A stretch of 64,000 nt of DNA from Paraburkholderia fynbosensis (GTDB lineage: Bacteria; Pseudomonadota; Gammaproteobacteria; Burkholderiales; Burkholderiaceae), in assembly GCF_902859935.1 (NCBI RefSeq), contig NZ_CADIKI010000024.1, positions 86,860 to 150,859 on the forward strand, given 5' to 3'. The number at the start of each line of letters is the position of its first letter. Within the stretch, counting starts at the first letter, position 1. The position numbers were made by a program, and so were the translations under genes. Below the pieces are notes generated by a model. That model searched no databases, was not told the DNA's origin, and worked only from the letters and a program-made list of their open reading frames with translations. Below are positions 17,509 to 26,461 of this stretch, one piece after another.

Positions 17509-18651
17509 ATGAATAGAAAAATAGCAGTCCTAATTGCATTGGCGGCCCTCTCGGATGCCGCCTTCGCACAAAGCAGTGTCACCCTGTATGGTGTCGCGGA
17601 CGACAGCATCACGTATACCAGCAACCAGGCAGGGCACGCGGCTTACCAGACGTTCAGCGGGGGGCTCGGCGGCAGCAAGTTCGGCTTCCTCGGCAACGAA
17701 GATCTGGGCGGCGGGCTGAAGGCCGTGTTCCGTCTCGAGAGCGGGTTCGACATGAATAGTGGCAAGCTCGGGTACAACGGTCGCCTGTTCGGCCGTCAGT
17801 CGTACATGGGCCTGTCGAGCGACAACTCCGGTACGCTGACGCTCGGCCGCCAGTACGACTTCATGGTAACCAACCTGCAGGGACTCAGCTCCGCGCAACT
17901 GTTCGGCGGCTCCCTCACGTCGCACGCGGGCGATGTCGACGGGATCTGGGGCACGTATCCGGTCAGCAATGCGATCAAGTACGTGAGTCCGGTCTACCGC
18001 GGCCTGTCGGCCGGTGCGCTGTACAGCTTCGGCGGCGTGCCGGGCGCGGTGGGAACGTCGCAACAGTACGGTTTCGGCGCGAGCTATGCGAACGGGCCGC
18101 TGAAGGTTGCTGCTGCGTTTTTGCAGGTGAACAACCCGGCGGTCGCACGCTTCGACGGCGGGGCCGCGGCGACGCCCGGCGGTCCGTTCACGAACCCGGT
18201 CACGAACCCGATTTACAGCGGCTATGCGACCGCGCATTCGATGCGTACGTTGGGCGCGGCGGCGAACTACACGCTCGGCGCCACGACCTTGGGCGCGACC
18301 TACACGAACACGGCGTTCAATGATGCGGTCGCAACCGCCAGCACCACGTTCAGTGGTTCAGCGACACTCGCATCGTACGAGGCGTTCGTTGCGCATTACT
18401 TCGCGCCGGCGGTCATGGCGGGCCTTACGTACGACTACACGTCGGCGCCGCACGCCCACTACAACCAGCTTGCGGCGGGTGCCCAGTATCAGTTCTCGAA
18501 GCGCACGTTCACGTATCTGGTGGTCGCGTGGCAACGCGCGAGTGGCGTCGATTCGACCGGCCATGCGGCAGTCGCGGATCTCACTTACCTGACGGCTTCG
18601 GCGACCGCGAACCAGGTCGCGGTGCGCATTGGCATCCGCCACAGCTTTTGA
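17509..18651 (+). CDS. General porin, Burkholderia-type (Porin_4 family)
   Basis: 380 residues with a Sec signal (NRKIAVLIALAALSDAAFAQ) and the porin opening SSVTLYGVADDSITYTSN. It has the family motifs GSKFGFLGNEDLGGGLKAVF, GRLFGRQSYMGLSS and a C-terminal Phe (RIGIRHSF) needed for outer-membrane assembly. A 98-bp gap separates it from the CoxG-like gene; the RBS AGAGG is good. Its position inside the operon suggests outer-membrane entry of the same substrate that the ABC system imports. Confidence 0.93.
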   Translation: MNRKIAVLIALAALSDAAFAQSSVTLYGVADDSITYTSNQAGHAAYQTFSGGLGGSKFGFLGNEDLGGGLKAVFRLESGFDMNSGKLGYNGRLFGRQSYMGLSSDNSGTLTLGRQYDFMVTNLQGLSSAQLFGGSLTSHAGDVDGIWGTYPVSNAIKYVSPVYRGLSAGALYSFGGVPGAVGTSQQYGFGASYANGPLKVAAAFLQVNNPAVARFDGGAAATPGGPFTNPVTNPIYSGYATAHSMRTLGAAANYTLGATTLGATYTNTAFNDAVATASTTFSGSATLASYEAFVAHYFAPAVMAGLTYDYTSAPHAHYNQLAAGAQYQFSKRTFTYLVVAWQRASGVDSTGHAAVADLTYLTASATANQVAVRIGIRHSF

Positions 18652-18745
18652 GTGTGCTATAGCGGCGCCATCTGTGACGGCACGGGTTCCACTCCGGTTG
18701 GCGCCGGTTGCGGCCGCGCCGCCCACTTTCGTTCGAGGATAAATC

Positions 18746-19105
18746 ATGTTGGTCGAAATGCGTACCTACCAGATCACGGCGGGCAAGGTTGGCGAGTTCC
18801 TGGCGGTCTACGAGCGCGAAGGGCTCGGCATCATCACCCAGTATGCGCAGCTGCAGGGCTGCTGGACCAAGGAGTCGGGCACGCTGAACTCGGTCGTGTT
18901 CTGCTGGGCTTACGACGATTACGCGCACCGCGCCGCGCAGCGCGCGAGGTTGGCGGCGGATCCGCAGTGGCAGGCCTTCACGCCGCGTATCCTGCCTTTC
19001 CTGGTGCATCAGGAGTCGGTGTTTCTCGTGCCGACCTCGTTCTGCCCGGAGGCGTCAACGTGCGCGGGGTCAAAAATCGTTGACTTGCCAGCGAGGCAAA
19101 AATGA
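18746..19105 (+). CDS. NIPSNAP-family protein
   Basis: 119 residues of the NIPSNAP alpha/beta-barrel family: begins LVEMRTYQITAGKVGEFLAVY, with a central GTLNSVVFCWAYDDYAHRAAQRARL typical of the ferredoxin-like dimeric fold. The molecular role of bacterial members is poorly defined; some sit in catabolic clusters. It overlaps the M20 amidohydrolase start by four bases (ATGA at 19102), so the two are translationally coupled. Confidence 0.85.
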   Translation: MLVEMRTYQITAGKVGEFLAVYEREGLGIITQYAQLQGCWTKESGTLNSVVFCWAYDDYAHRAAQRARLAADPQWQAFTPRILPFLVHQESVFLVPTSFCPEASTCAGSKIVDLPARQK

Positions 19106-20250
19106 TCGATGCCGAACTGATCGCCAGGATGATGTCGTGGCGCCGCCAACTGCACGAACACCCCGAGACCGCTTTCGAGGAAGTGTCGACCTCGGAACTC
19201 GTGGCGTCGGTACTGCTCGATCTGGGCTACCAGGTCCACCGGGGGCTTGGCAAGACCGGCGTGGTCGGCACGCTGCGACGCGGCAACGGGCCTGCGCTCG
19301 GCCTGCGCGCGGATATGGACGCGTTGCCGATGGGTGAGTTCAATCAGTTCGAGCACTGCTCGCGCAACCCGGGCAAGATGCACGCATGCGGGCACGACGG
19401 CCATACGGCGATGTTGCTCGGCGCGGCGGCGCTGCTCGCCCGCGACGACGGCTGGTGCGGCACCTTGAACCTGATTTTCCAGCCGGCCGAGGAAGTCGCC
19501 GGTGGCGGCCGCGCGATGATCGAGGACGGCCTGTTCGAGCGCTTCCCGTGCGACGCCGTGTTCGGCCTGCACAATTGGCCGGGGTTGCCGCTTGGTCAGT
19601 TCGCGATCAACGATGGCGCGATGATGGCATCGTTCGACACGTTCGAGATTCGCGTCGACGGCAAAGGCTCGCACGCGGCAATGCCGGAGGAAGGGATTGA
19701 CACGCTGGTGTGTGCAAGCCACATCGTGGTCGCGTTGCAGACGATCGTTAGCCGACGCTTATCGCCGAAGGAAGCGGCGGTCGTCAGCGTCACACAGATT
19801 CACGGCGGCGAGGCGTGGAACGTGCTGCCGGACCAGGCGGTGATACGCGGCACGGTGCGCTGTTTCTCGAATGAGATGCAGGCGCGCATCCGCGCGCTGC
19901 TCGGCGAGATCAGTACGACGACCGCCCGCGCGCACGGCGCGAAGGCGAGCTTCGAGTACTACGACGGCTATCCGGCGACGATCAACGCGGCACACACGAC
20001 CGGCATCGCGCTCGCGGCAGCGCGCGCAACGGTGGGTGCCGATGCGGTGACGCTAGGGTGCAAGCCGTCGATGGCGTCCGAGGACTTCGCGTTCATGGCA
20101 CGCGTGAAGCCGGGCGCGTATATCTGGATGGGTGTCGACGGCGCAAAGCCGAGCGCGCCGCTGCATAACCCGCATTACGACTTTAACGACGAAGCTCTGG
20201 CGATTGGGGCCTGTTATTGGGTGAACGTGGTGAAGGGGTTTAAGGGCTGA
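19102..20250 (+). CDS. M20-family metallo-amidohydrolase (hippurate hydrolase/IAA-amidohydrolase type)
   Basis: 382 residues of the M20D peptidase family. Zinc-binding motifs are intact: MHACGHDGHTAMLLGAA (~90-106), the catalytic/bridging Glu in QPAEEVAGGGRAM, and His in FGLHNWPGLP; the lid domain (SHAAMPEEGID) is present. These enzymes cleave N-acyl amino acids and aryl-amide conjugates. As the last gene of the operon it suggests the imported compound has an amide bond to be hydrolysed. No terminator with a T tract follows. Confidence 0.92.
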   Translation: MIDAELIARMMSWRRQLHEHPETAFEEVSTSELVASVLLDLGYQVHRGLGKTGVVGTLRRGNGPALGLRADMDALPMGEFNQFEHCSRNPGKMHACGHDGHTAMLLGAAALLARDDGWCGTLNLIFQPAEEVAGGGRAMIEDGLFERFPCDAVFGLHNWPGLPLGQFAINDGAMMASFDTFEIRVDGKGSHAAMPEEGIDTLVCASHIVVALQTIVSRRLSPKEAAVVSVTQIHGGEAWNVLPDQAVIRGTVRCFSNEMQARIRALLGEISTTTARAHGAKASFEYYDGYPATINAAHTTGIALAAARATVGADAVTLGCKPSMASEDFAFMARVKPGAYIWMGVDGAKPSAPLHNPHYDFNDEALAIGACYWVNVVKGFKG

Positions 20251-20760
20251 TGTTCACCCACATCTTGCGTCTCGCGCTACGAGTCGGGCAGCCACCATGT
20301 CGCGATACCGCGACAGGAGCTACGGCCTCGGCGGCCTCGTCTCGGTCGTGTCACCCAAGTTCTTCCGCCGCGGTCCCGTTGACGTGTGACATGCGAGGGC
20401 CTTCGCAGCATTTGCAGCGCTCGAACCGTTTGAACTTCCACAACAGCCGCCCCGTGGCACGTGCGCCGCGAGGTTGGCGCTGTTAAGGTCCACATCAGCT
20501 TTTCTGTATACGATTAGATAGGCCGTGCGCACTGTTTGCAACGGAGTAAGCGTTAACACGTATTAAGGTTGCAGTCGACCTTCCGTTAATCGCGCAAAGC
20601 GCTAACGTTTGCGCGCAGTTGCGGACGGCTCGTAAGTCGGTCTTATGCGTCCTGTCATAGCGTCATTCCCGTAGCGCGCGGCGCGATAGCGAGGACGTGG
20701 CAGGAGGCTCACCGCGTCAGGTCACCACCAGCGTGATAGGCAAGATCAGGGGCACACGCC
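20251..20760. other. Intergenic region without a recognisable gene
   Basis: About 510 bp. It contains a short hairpin (TGTCGCG...CGCGACA, ~20309-20326) and an AT-richer part from 20510 that probably holds the promoter of the following small-gene/fliG-like operon. No ORF with family similarity is visible on either strand. Confidence 0.5.
20563..20589 (+). promoter_or_regulatory. Possible FliA (sigma-28)-like promoter
   Basis: TTAA (20563-20566), a 15-bp spacer and TCCGTTAA (20582-20589) resemble the flagellar sigma-28 consensus TAAA-N15-GCCGATAA (three of four and six of eight bases). It lies ~170 bp upstream of the first gene in a cluster that contains a FliG paralogue. Weak evidence by itself. 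Confidence 0.28.
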
Positions 20761-20988
20761 ATGCATAAGAAGTCGATGGACCACGGCCGGAGCGACATCG
20801 GGGAACTCGAAAGAGCGGTCAACACGCTTGTCCACCGCCCCGGACTGATCCGCCGCGAATACTGGAGATCGGAAGTCGAGCGTCCGCTGGGACGTACCGA
20901 CATAACAGCTCGGGACCGGCAGCGACTGCTCGCGTTGCATGACCTGCTTGGGCATGTCATGGAGGAAGGCTGTGCTCATCCCAATTGA
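20761..20988 (+). CDS. Small hypothetical protein
   Basis: 75 residues, charged and probably helical (ELERAVNTLVHRPGLIRREY, RDRQRLLALHDLLGHVMEEG). No family was recognised. The RBS is weak (AGGGGC, eight bases upstream). It is kept because composition looks coding and it is the first ORF of a same-strand series leading to the FliG-like and EAL genes. The 20989-21199 gap after it has no convincing gene. Confidence 0.45.
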   Translation: MHKKSMDHGRSDIGELERAVNTLVHRPGLIRREYWRSEVERPLGRTDITARDRQRLLALHDLLGHVMEEGCAHPN

Positions 20989-21199
20989 ACCGCCTGCCTC
21001 GGGTTTGAAGACTGATGCGAGCGCCGATCGCGATGACGCGTACGCAGCAGAGGCCGAGCGTAACCCAAAGACGAAGATCCGCACCCGGACGACAGATGTC
21101 CTGTCTGCCTTCCCTTCCGCCCCCTGTGCCCTAGCCGCTTCATCCAATGCGGGCACCGCGGCCCTTGTGGCTTGCTGAGAGGCTGATGGAGGCCCGGGA

Positions 21200-21589
21200 A
21201 TGAAACGCGCGCAGCCGGACAGGGATGACGCCCGCGTCGCAATGCAGCCCGAACACGCGCGGCTGCTGGCGGACCTCTACATTCTCTCAAGTGCCGCTGC
21301 GCAGCTCGGCGGTTATGGGCTAGAAGTGCCCAACTCGCAATGGCGGGCGCTGGTTCAGCAAACGCAGGCAGCAAGGACCGCCGTTGGTACAAATGAAGGC
21401 ACAGGAGCCAATGACGGCCGCGCCGCACTCGGCCAGTTGATCACAATGTGTGAGGAGATCATCAAACTCTACACGACTGGGGAGCGGTGCGCGCCAGCCA
21501 TCTGGCGGGAAGTGGAGCGGCTGGGGCGCGATGCGTACGCGTACGTCTCTGCAGGCGTTACGTGTCGAAGGGAACCACTGAGTGACTGA
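21200..21589 (+). CDS. Hypothetical helical protein upstream of fliG-like gene
   Basis: 129 residues, predicted mainly alpha-helical, without signal peptide or membrane segment. Notable segments: EHARLLADLYILSSAAAQLG and ALGQLITMCEEIIKLYTTGE. A strong RBS (GGAGG, eight bases before the ATG) supports expression. Family not recognised. It lies 114 bp before the FliG-like start, on the same strand, and may be part of that unit. Confidence 0.6.
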   Translation: MKRAQPDRDDARVAMQPEHARLLADLYILSSAAAQLGGYGLEVPNSQWRALVQQTQAARTAVGTNEGTGANDGRAALGQLITMCEEIIKLYTTGERCAPAIWREVERLGRDAYAYVSAGVTCRREPLSD

Positions 21590-21703
21590 TACATGCAGTT
21601 CTGGTACTCAGCTCGTCTTTGCAGACGATCGATTTGGTATCGGCGTGACCTGGCTGCTTGCCCGGAGTTTCGTCTTGCGGTATCGGCGGACGGGGTACGC
21701 TCG

Positions 21704-22699
21704 ATGAGCGGGAACGGCGTCGTCAAGGCTGCGATGCTGCTGATGGCGCTCGATCCGGACGAGGCAGCCGAGGCCTTCCGCCATTTCGACCCGCGTGAGG
21801 TACAGAAGATCAGCACGGCGATGGCAGCGCTGAAGAACGTCGCCCATAGTGACGGCGATTATGCGATCTGCGACTTCATCGCACAGGCGCGAACTCACAC
21901 CACGCTCTCGCTGGACGCGGACCAGTACATCCCTTCGGTGCTCAACCGCTCACGGGGGGAAGACAGGGCCGGTGCGGTTCTCGACCGCATTTTAGTGGGC
22001 GGCGATATTAGCGGTATTGAAGGGCTGAAGTGGATGGACCCGCCCGCCGTCGCGGAACTGATCAGGAACGAGCACCCGCAGAGTATTGCGACGGTGCTCG
22101 TGCATTTCGAACCTCAGCGTGCATCCGAGGTTCTGGCATGTTTGACAGAGCGGACCCGCAACGATGCGCTTTTACGTATTGCCACGCTCGACGGCATCCA
22201 TCCTGCCGCATTACGGGAACTCGACGATTCGCTGAACGAACTCCTTGCGGGCGGCGTCGCCGCCCAACGTCGCCGGATGGGTGGGCCTCGGGTCGCTGCC
22301 GAAATCATCAATGATCTGTCGAGCCAGCAGGAAGCCCCGGTGATTGAAAGCGTCCGCGATTACGAGGACCAGCTGGCGCAACAGATCGTCGATGAGATGT
22401 TCAACTTCGAAAAGCTGCTCACGCTGGATGACAGCTCAGTCCGGCGGCTGCTGAGCGACATAGACCTGCAGGCGCTCATCGTCGCACTGAAGGTTGGCCC
22501 GCAGGAGCTGGTTGAGAAATTCATGCTGAACATGTCACAACGCGCGGCAGCCCTGTTTGCCGAAGACCTGGAAACGCGCGGACAGGTGCGCCTCTCCGAG
22601 GTCGAAATGCAACAGCGCGCAATCATGCAGGTGGTGCGACGGCTGGCGGAATCCGGCGAGATAGCGCTGCGCGACAAGCCGGGTGACGCATATGCCTGA
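21704..22699 (+). CDS. FliG-like flagellar switch paralogue (orphan)
   Basis: 331 residues with the three FliG domains in order: N-terminal FliF-binding part (VVKAAMLLMALDPDEAAEAF), middle domain with the EHPQ motif (LIRNEHPQSIATVLVHFEP, ~125), and the C-terminal torque domain (~225-331, ALKVGPQELVEKFMLNMSQR then FAEDLETRGQVRLSEVE). The charged positions that contact the stator in enteric FliG (ALK, SQR, ED, VRL) are conserved. No other flagellar structural gene is nearby, so it is an extra copy. The EAL gene starts inside its end. Start at 21704 matches the family; a longer in-frame start exists at 21593. Confidence 0.88.
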   Translation: MSGNGVVKAAMLLMALDPDEAAEAFRHFDPREVQKISTAMAALKNVAHSDGDYAICDFIAQARTHTTLSLDADQYIPSVLNRSRGEDRAGAVLDRILVGGDISGIEGLKWMDPPAVAELIRNEHPQSIATVLVHFEPQRASEVLACLTERTRNDALLRIATLDGIHPAALRELDDSLNELLAGGVAAQRRRMGGPRVAAEIINDLSSQQEAPVIESVRDYEDQLAQQIVDEMFNFEKLLTLDDSSVRRLLSDIDLQALIVALKVGPQELVEKFMLNMSQRAAALFAEDLETRGQVRLSEVEMQQRAIMQVVRRLAESGEIALRDKPGDAYA

Positions 22700-24242
22700 C
22701 CGGCTCGGTCGAACGTCAGCGCGCCTGCCGCTGTTCCTGTGCATCGTCTGCGGCGCGGCGGTCATGCTCGTTGCGATCCTGTTCAGCGAACATCAGGCGG
22801 AGATCGCGGTAGCCGACCATGAGCAACTGATCGGTGACGATCTGGTTGAATCGGTTGACCGGCTTCTGGACGACGTCAGTTCGCGACGCCGGAACGACCT
22901 TGCGGCGCTCGCTGGCAGACCGTGCAACCAGGTCGAGGCGTCGCTGGCCGAGCTGGAGACCTATCTGCGGTATGTTCGCGCCGTCGCACTGGTGTCCGGC
23001 GACCGTCTCTACTGCTCTTCCGCGCTCGGACCCATCGATCTTCCCCTGTCAAAATATCCGCTCGCGGCGGGCCGTAGCGACAGCATCGGTCTTCTCGCCC
23101 AGACCCGGTACCAGCCAGGGGTGCCGGTGCTCGTCATATTCAACCGGACCGCCCCCCACACGGGCGTGTTGTCGATCGTTGAAGGAGATTACCTCACGGA
23201 TGCGCTCGCGCACGGCGTCCGGTACGGCGCGCAGACTGCGTCCATGTCGGTCAGGGATACGGGGCGAATTGATGCCCATGGGGCCTTCGTGCCATCGTCC
23301 GGACCCAAGGCCATTTATGCGACCCGCGTCGAGTCGCATAAATGGCCGTTTGCCATCCTGGTGTCGTCCTCCGGGGGTTTCATTTCAGGCATGTACTGGA
23401 AGTACAGAATCGCGGGCCTGGCGGCCGGACTGTTGCTTGACTGCCTGATCGCAGCGGCCTACCTGCTCACGTTTGCACCGCGGCGACTGTTGCTCAACGC
23501 AGTGCGTCAGGCACTTGGTCGCAACGAGTTCCATGTCGTCTACCAGCCGATTATCGACACTGCCAACCGCGAACTGGTTGGCGTCGAGGCGTTGCTCAGG
23601 TGGCAACACCCGAAATGGGGCGCAATAAGTCCGGCCTCATTCATGGAGGAAGTGGAATCCAGCGAAATGCTGGGGCCGGTGACGCAGTTCGTGATGAGGA
23701 CGGCAGTTGCCGAGATGAGCCAGCGACGGCCAGCAGTCCCGCTACGAATTGCGGTCAATGTCGCGCCGGGCGACCTGGAACGTAGAGGCTTCGTCGCACA
23801 GGTCGAAGATTTGATCGCCGGGCTGCCAGCGGGCGTCAGTCTCGTTCTCGAGCTGACCGAACGGTTTCTGCTTGCGGGAAGCACGCGCACGGCAGCGATC
23901 TTTAACGCACTGAAGGCCAGAGGGGTCAGCTTTGCGATCGACGATTTTGGCACCCAGCACAGCAACCTGGATTTGCTCGGTCGCTTCGATTTCGATTATG
24001 TGAAGATCGACCGGCAGTTCGTAAACCAGGTCGACACCGGCGGCGCCGATCTCATTGCTGCCATGGTTTCTGTTGCGAAGCACTACGGGTTACAGGTCAT
24101 CGCGGAGGGCGTCGAGACGGAATCCCAGCACGCCGCGCTGCTCGCAGCGGGAGTGCCATTCGCACAAGGGTATCTTTATCAGAGGCCGGTGAGAGCGGAG
24201 CAGCTCGTGCAGCGGCGGCATGAAAAAGCGATTACCTCCTGA
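22692..24242 (+). CDS. Cyclic-di-GMP phosphodiesterase: CSS-motif periplasmic sensor plus EAL domain
   Basis: 516 residues. A transmembrane helix near the N-terminus (FLCIVCGAAVMLVAILF), a periplasmic CSS-type domain (~40-230, with CSS in RLYCSSALG), a second helix (IAGLAAGLLLDCLIAAAYLL), then a cytoplasmic EAL domain (~265-510). Catalytic elements are intact: GVEALLRW, the Asn in RIAVNVAPGD, LELTER, DDFGTQHSN, VKIDRQF and AEGVETE. CSS-EAL proteins are redox-tuned phosphodiesterases that lower c-di-GMP and favour motility. The ATG at 22692 (GTG alternative at 22683) overlaps the fliG-like stop by 8 bp, which implies co-expression. Confidence 0.9.
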   Translation: MPDRLGRTSARLPLFLCIVCGAAVMLVAILFSEHQAEIAVADHEQLIGDDLVESVDRLLDDVSSRRRNDLAALAGRPCNQVEASLAELETYLRYVRAVALVSGDRLYCSSALGPIDLPLSKYPLAAGRSDSIGLLAQTRYQPGVPVLVIFNRTAPHTGVLSIVEGDYLTDALAHGVRYGAQTASMSVRDTGRIDAHGAFVPSSGPKAIYATRVESHKWPFAILVSSSGGFISGMYWKYRIAGLAAGLLLDCLIAAAYLLTFAPRRLLLNAVRQALGRNEFHVVYQPIIDTANRELVGVEALLRWQHPKWGAISPASFMEEVESSEMLGPVTQFVMRTAVAEMSQRRPAVPLRIAVNVAPGDLERRGFVAQVEDLIAGLPAGVSLVLELTERFLLAGSTRTAAIFNALKARGVSFAIDDFGTQHSNLDLLGRFDFDYVKIDRQFVNQVDTGGADLIAAMVSVAKHYGLQVIAEGVETESQHAALLAAGVPFAQGYLYQRPVRAEQLVQRRHEKAITS

Positions 24243-24404
24243 ACCGCGCTCGTGGCGTAGACCGTTTGAGACCAGGAGTGCCAATCAATGTGAGCGAACA
24301 GAGGTTGGCTTCACAACGTATGGGCGACCCGGATGGCCGTGAAGGAAGACGGCGACGGTCCGTTCCGATTCAGACCATCGTGCCGTGGGACTTTCACGGC
24401 CAGC

Positions 24405-25075
24405 GTGCGCGAAGTGGAGCAGCTCGGTACCTTGTCATTGACTGCCTTTCCTCGGCTGCGAAGCGCTTCTCGTATTTGTGTTTCGCCTTGGTGAAGAACG
24501 AGCCGATCAGGCGATCGCGTGGATTCGGGATTTCATCGGTCGGCGTCGCGGCCGTGTCGCGCAGGATCGCGACCAGCGTGGCGTGACGCCGGTCGGTTTC
24601 ACATTCCTCGATCTGATAGACGGCGGTCTGTCCGCCTTCGCCCGCCAGACGGAGCAACCGGTTTTGTCTGGCGGCAGGCGGAGTGCGCGGATCGCCTGCA
24701 GTCGCTCGACATGGGCCAGCACGGTCTTTGCGCTGGGTTCACCCGGTGATTGTCGCAGCCAGGCCAGCTTGCTAACGGACTACTCGGCAGCAACGACAAA
24801 ATCTGATCGAGTGAGCGGTCAGCAGCCGCAACACTTCGCGCTGCGCGCGGGTGACCACGGCGGCGCACAGTTTTTAGAGCGCAATTACCGGCGGCAACAG
24901 CGATTCGATCAGCACGCGATAGTGCTGTCGGCCGAATTGCGCCATGCGCAGCCTGGCCAGCAGTTCCTGCAGATGTTCGCGGCGCGTCTCGGCACGCGTC
25001 GCGTACACGTCCCACACCGCGGGTGTAACGCCCAGTTGTGCTGCGACGATACCGACTGCAGGACAAGTCTCATGG
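24405..25075 (-). pseudogene. Tn3-family transposase, N-terminal-half fragment
   Basis: Frame-broken translation gives N-terminal Tn3 TnpA sequence: VAAQLGVTPAVWDVYATRAE and RREHLQELLARLRMAQFG near 25050-24930, then EGGQTAVYQIEECETDRRHA, TLVAILRDTAATPTDEI and GSFFTKAKHKYEKRFAAEE down to ~24440. Several stops interrupt it. It represents roughly the first third of a transposase and is on the same strand as the C-terminal fragment at 5952-6660. The 24243-24404 gap has no gene. Confidence 0.72.
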
Positions 25076-25283
25076 ACGGCCGCCGACCGTGATGTCACGC
25101 GCGCCTTAGATGCTGGCCCTGTTTGCGAGGGACTCAGCAAACGGGAAATCGCCAGGCGGCTCAACGTCAGTCGAACTCCGGTGCGGCGGTTCGTCGGTCC
25201 CGCCGGCGAGGACCCTGAGTCGAGCCTCGACCTATCATCGGAAACCATAAATGCCGGCTGCGGTTGCTCCCAGGTGAAATAAC

Positions 25284-25660
25284 ATGAACGCACACCAGAC
25301 CGAACGCTTGCGCGAACTGTCCACCTATCTGGAACAGACACAGGAAGGTGTGACGCAGCGATGGCTGGCTGCGGTTCGTGCCGACCCCGTGATCAGGCAG
25401 GCGGGCAGCCTGACTTCTGAGCAACTTGTCGATCATGTGCCCCGGATCTACAGCGAGGTCTGCCGCGAACTGAAATCTGCAAGAGGCAGAACCGGCGCAG
25501 GCGATATCGAGCGCGACGCGCGTCGGCACGGACACTACCGGTGGACACGGGGGTACCGGCTCGACGAACTGGTTCGGGAACTGGACCTGCTTCGAAAGTG
25601 CATCCGGGAAGCCACCACGGAGCGTGTCGACGACCCCGATCCCGCCACCGCAATTTTCCA
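25284..25660 (+). pseudogene. Sensor kinase N-terminal fragment (RsbRD-N-like domain), truncated by IS110
   Basis: About 120 residues resembling the RsbRD N-terminal helical domain found ahead of histidine kinases: RLRELSTYLEQTQEGVTQRW, SEQLVDHVPRIYSEVCREL and the GHYRWTRGYRLDELVRELDL motif with its His. After ~25660 the similarity ends where IS110-derived sequence on the other strand begins, so the kinase core is missing. Just upstream, at ~25130-25190, a stray helix-turn-helix (SKREIARRLNVSRTPVRRFV) of transposase type is visible in the same frame. Confidence 0.6.
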
Positions 25661-25689
25661 CGAAAGCAATTGCAGCCCGCAGTTTGGAA

Positions 25690-26385
25690 CGCCCGACGCA
25701 GCCGCCGGTGCGGCACTTCAACGTGGCGTCGGATTCGCCAGCTCGTTGCCAGAGCGTCGATCGCTTCATAAACGAGTGGATGGAGATCTCGATGAAGTGG
25801 ATGCGTTCTTCGATCGCACGCAGGTGCACAAGGAGTTCGGTCAGCAGCATCCGGCAAAACAAGGTGAGCTCGTCGGCGCTTGCGCGCAACAGTTCCGGCA
25901 CCGCACGCTTGAACTCTTCCGGTGACCGGCAGACCGCGAAACCGCGTTCGCCAAGAAAGCCGCGCATCTGGTTGATCAGCGCGGTCCGGTGGCGCAGCAG
26001 GATGGCACGCATGCGATGCGCCGCCTGAATGTCCTGCTGCTCGACCGATTGGCCGGCACGAAGCGCATGGTGGGCCGGCTCGCGGCCTCGACGATCGCCT
26101 CCGCATCGTTGCGATCGCTCTTGTTGTTCGTCTTGACGAACGGCGCGACGTATCGGGGGCTGACTAGCCGGACTTCTGTTCCCAGTGACTGGAAACGCCG
26201 GGCCAGTGGTGAGCCGAGCTGCTGGCTTCCATGACGACCAGCCCCGGCTTGAGCGTATGCACGGATTCGAACAGCGAGCCGCGCGAGACCTTCGCTCGAT
26301 GTTCCACGCGTCCGTGACGATCAGCCCCATGGAGCTGGAAGACCTGTTTGGCGAGATCGATGCCGACAATATCGATTTCCACGAT
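25690..26385 (-). mobile_element. IS110-family transposase remnant
   Basis: The N-terminal DEDD RuvC-like domain is recognisable: EIDIVGIDLAKQVFQLHG at ~26380-26330, then VVMEASSSAHHW, a frameshift near 26165, VRLVSPRYVAPFVKTNKNDR with NDAEAIVEAA, and the helical linker ILLRHRTALINQMRGFLGER. It ends in degenerate sequence near 25690 without the C-terminal Ser-containing transposase domain. At least one frameshift and a 3' truncation make it inactive. It interrupts the sensor-kinase fragment. Confidence 0.8.
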
Positions 26386-26461
26386 GAACCTCCACACGTC
26401 AGCTTGACGTCCCTCAGTGTCTCCCGAAGGGAGGCGTCGGGTCCATCTCATTACAACCCTT

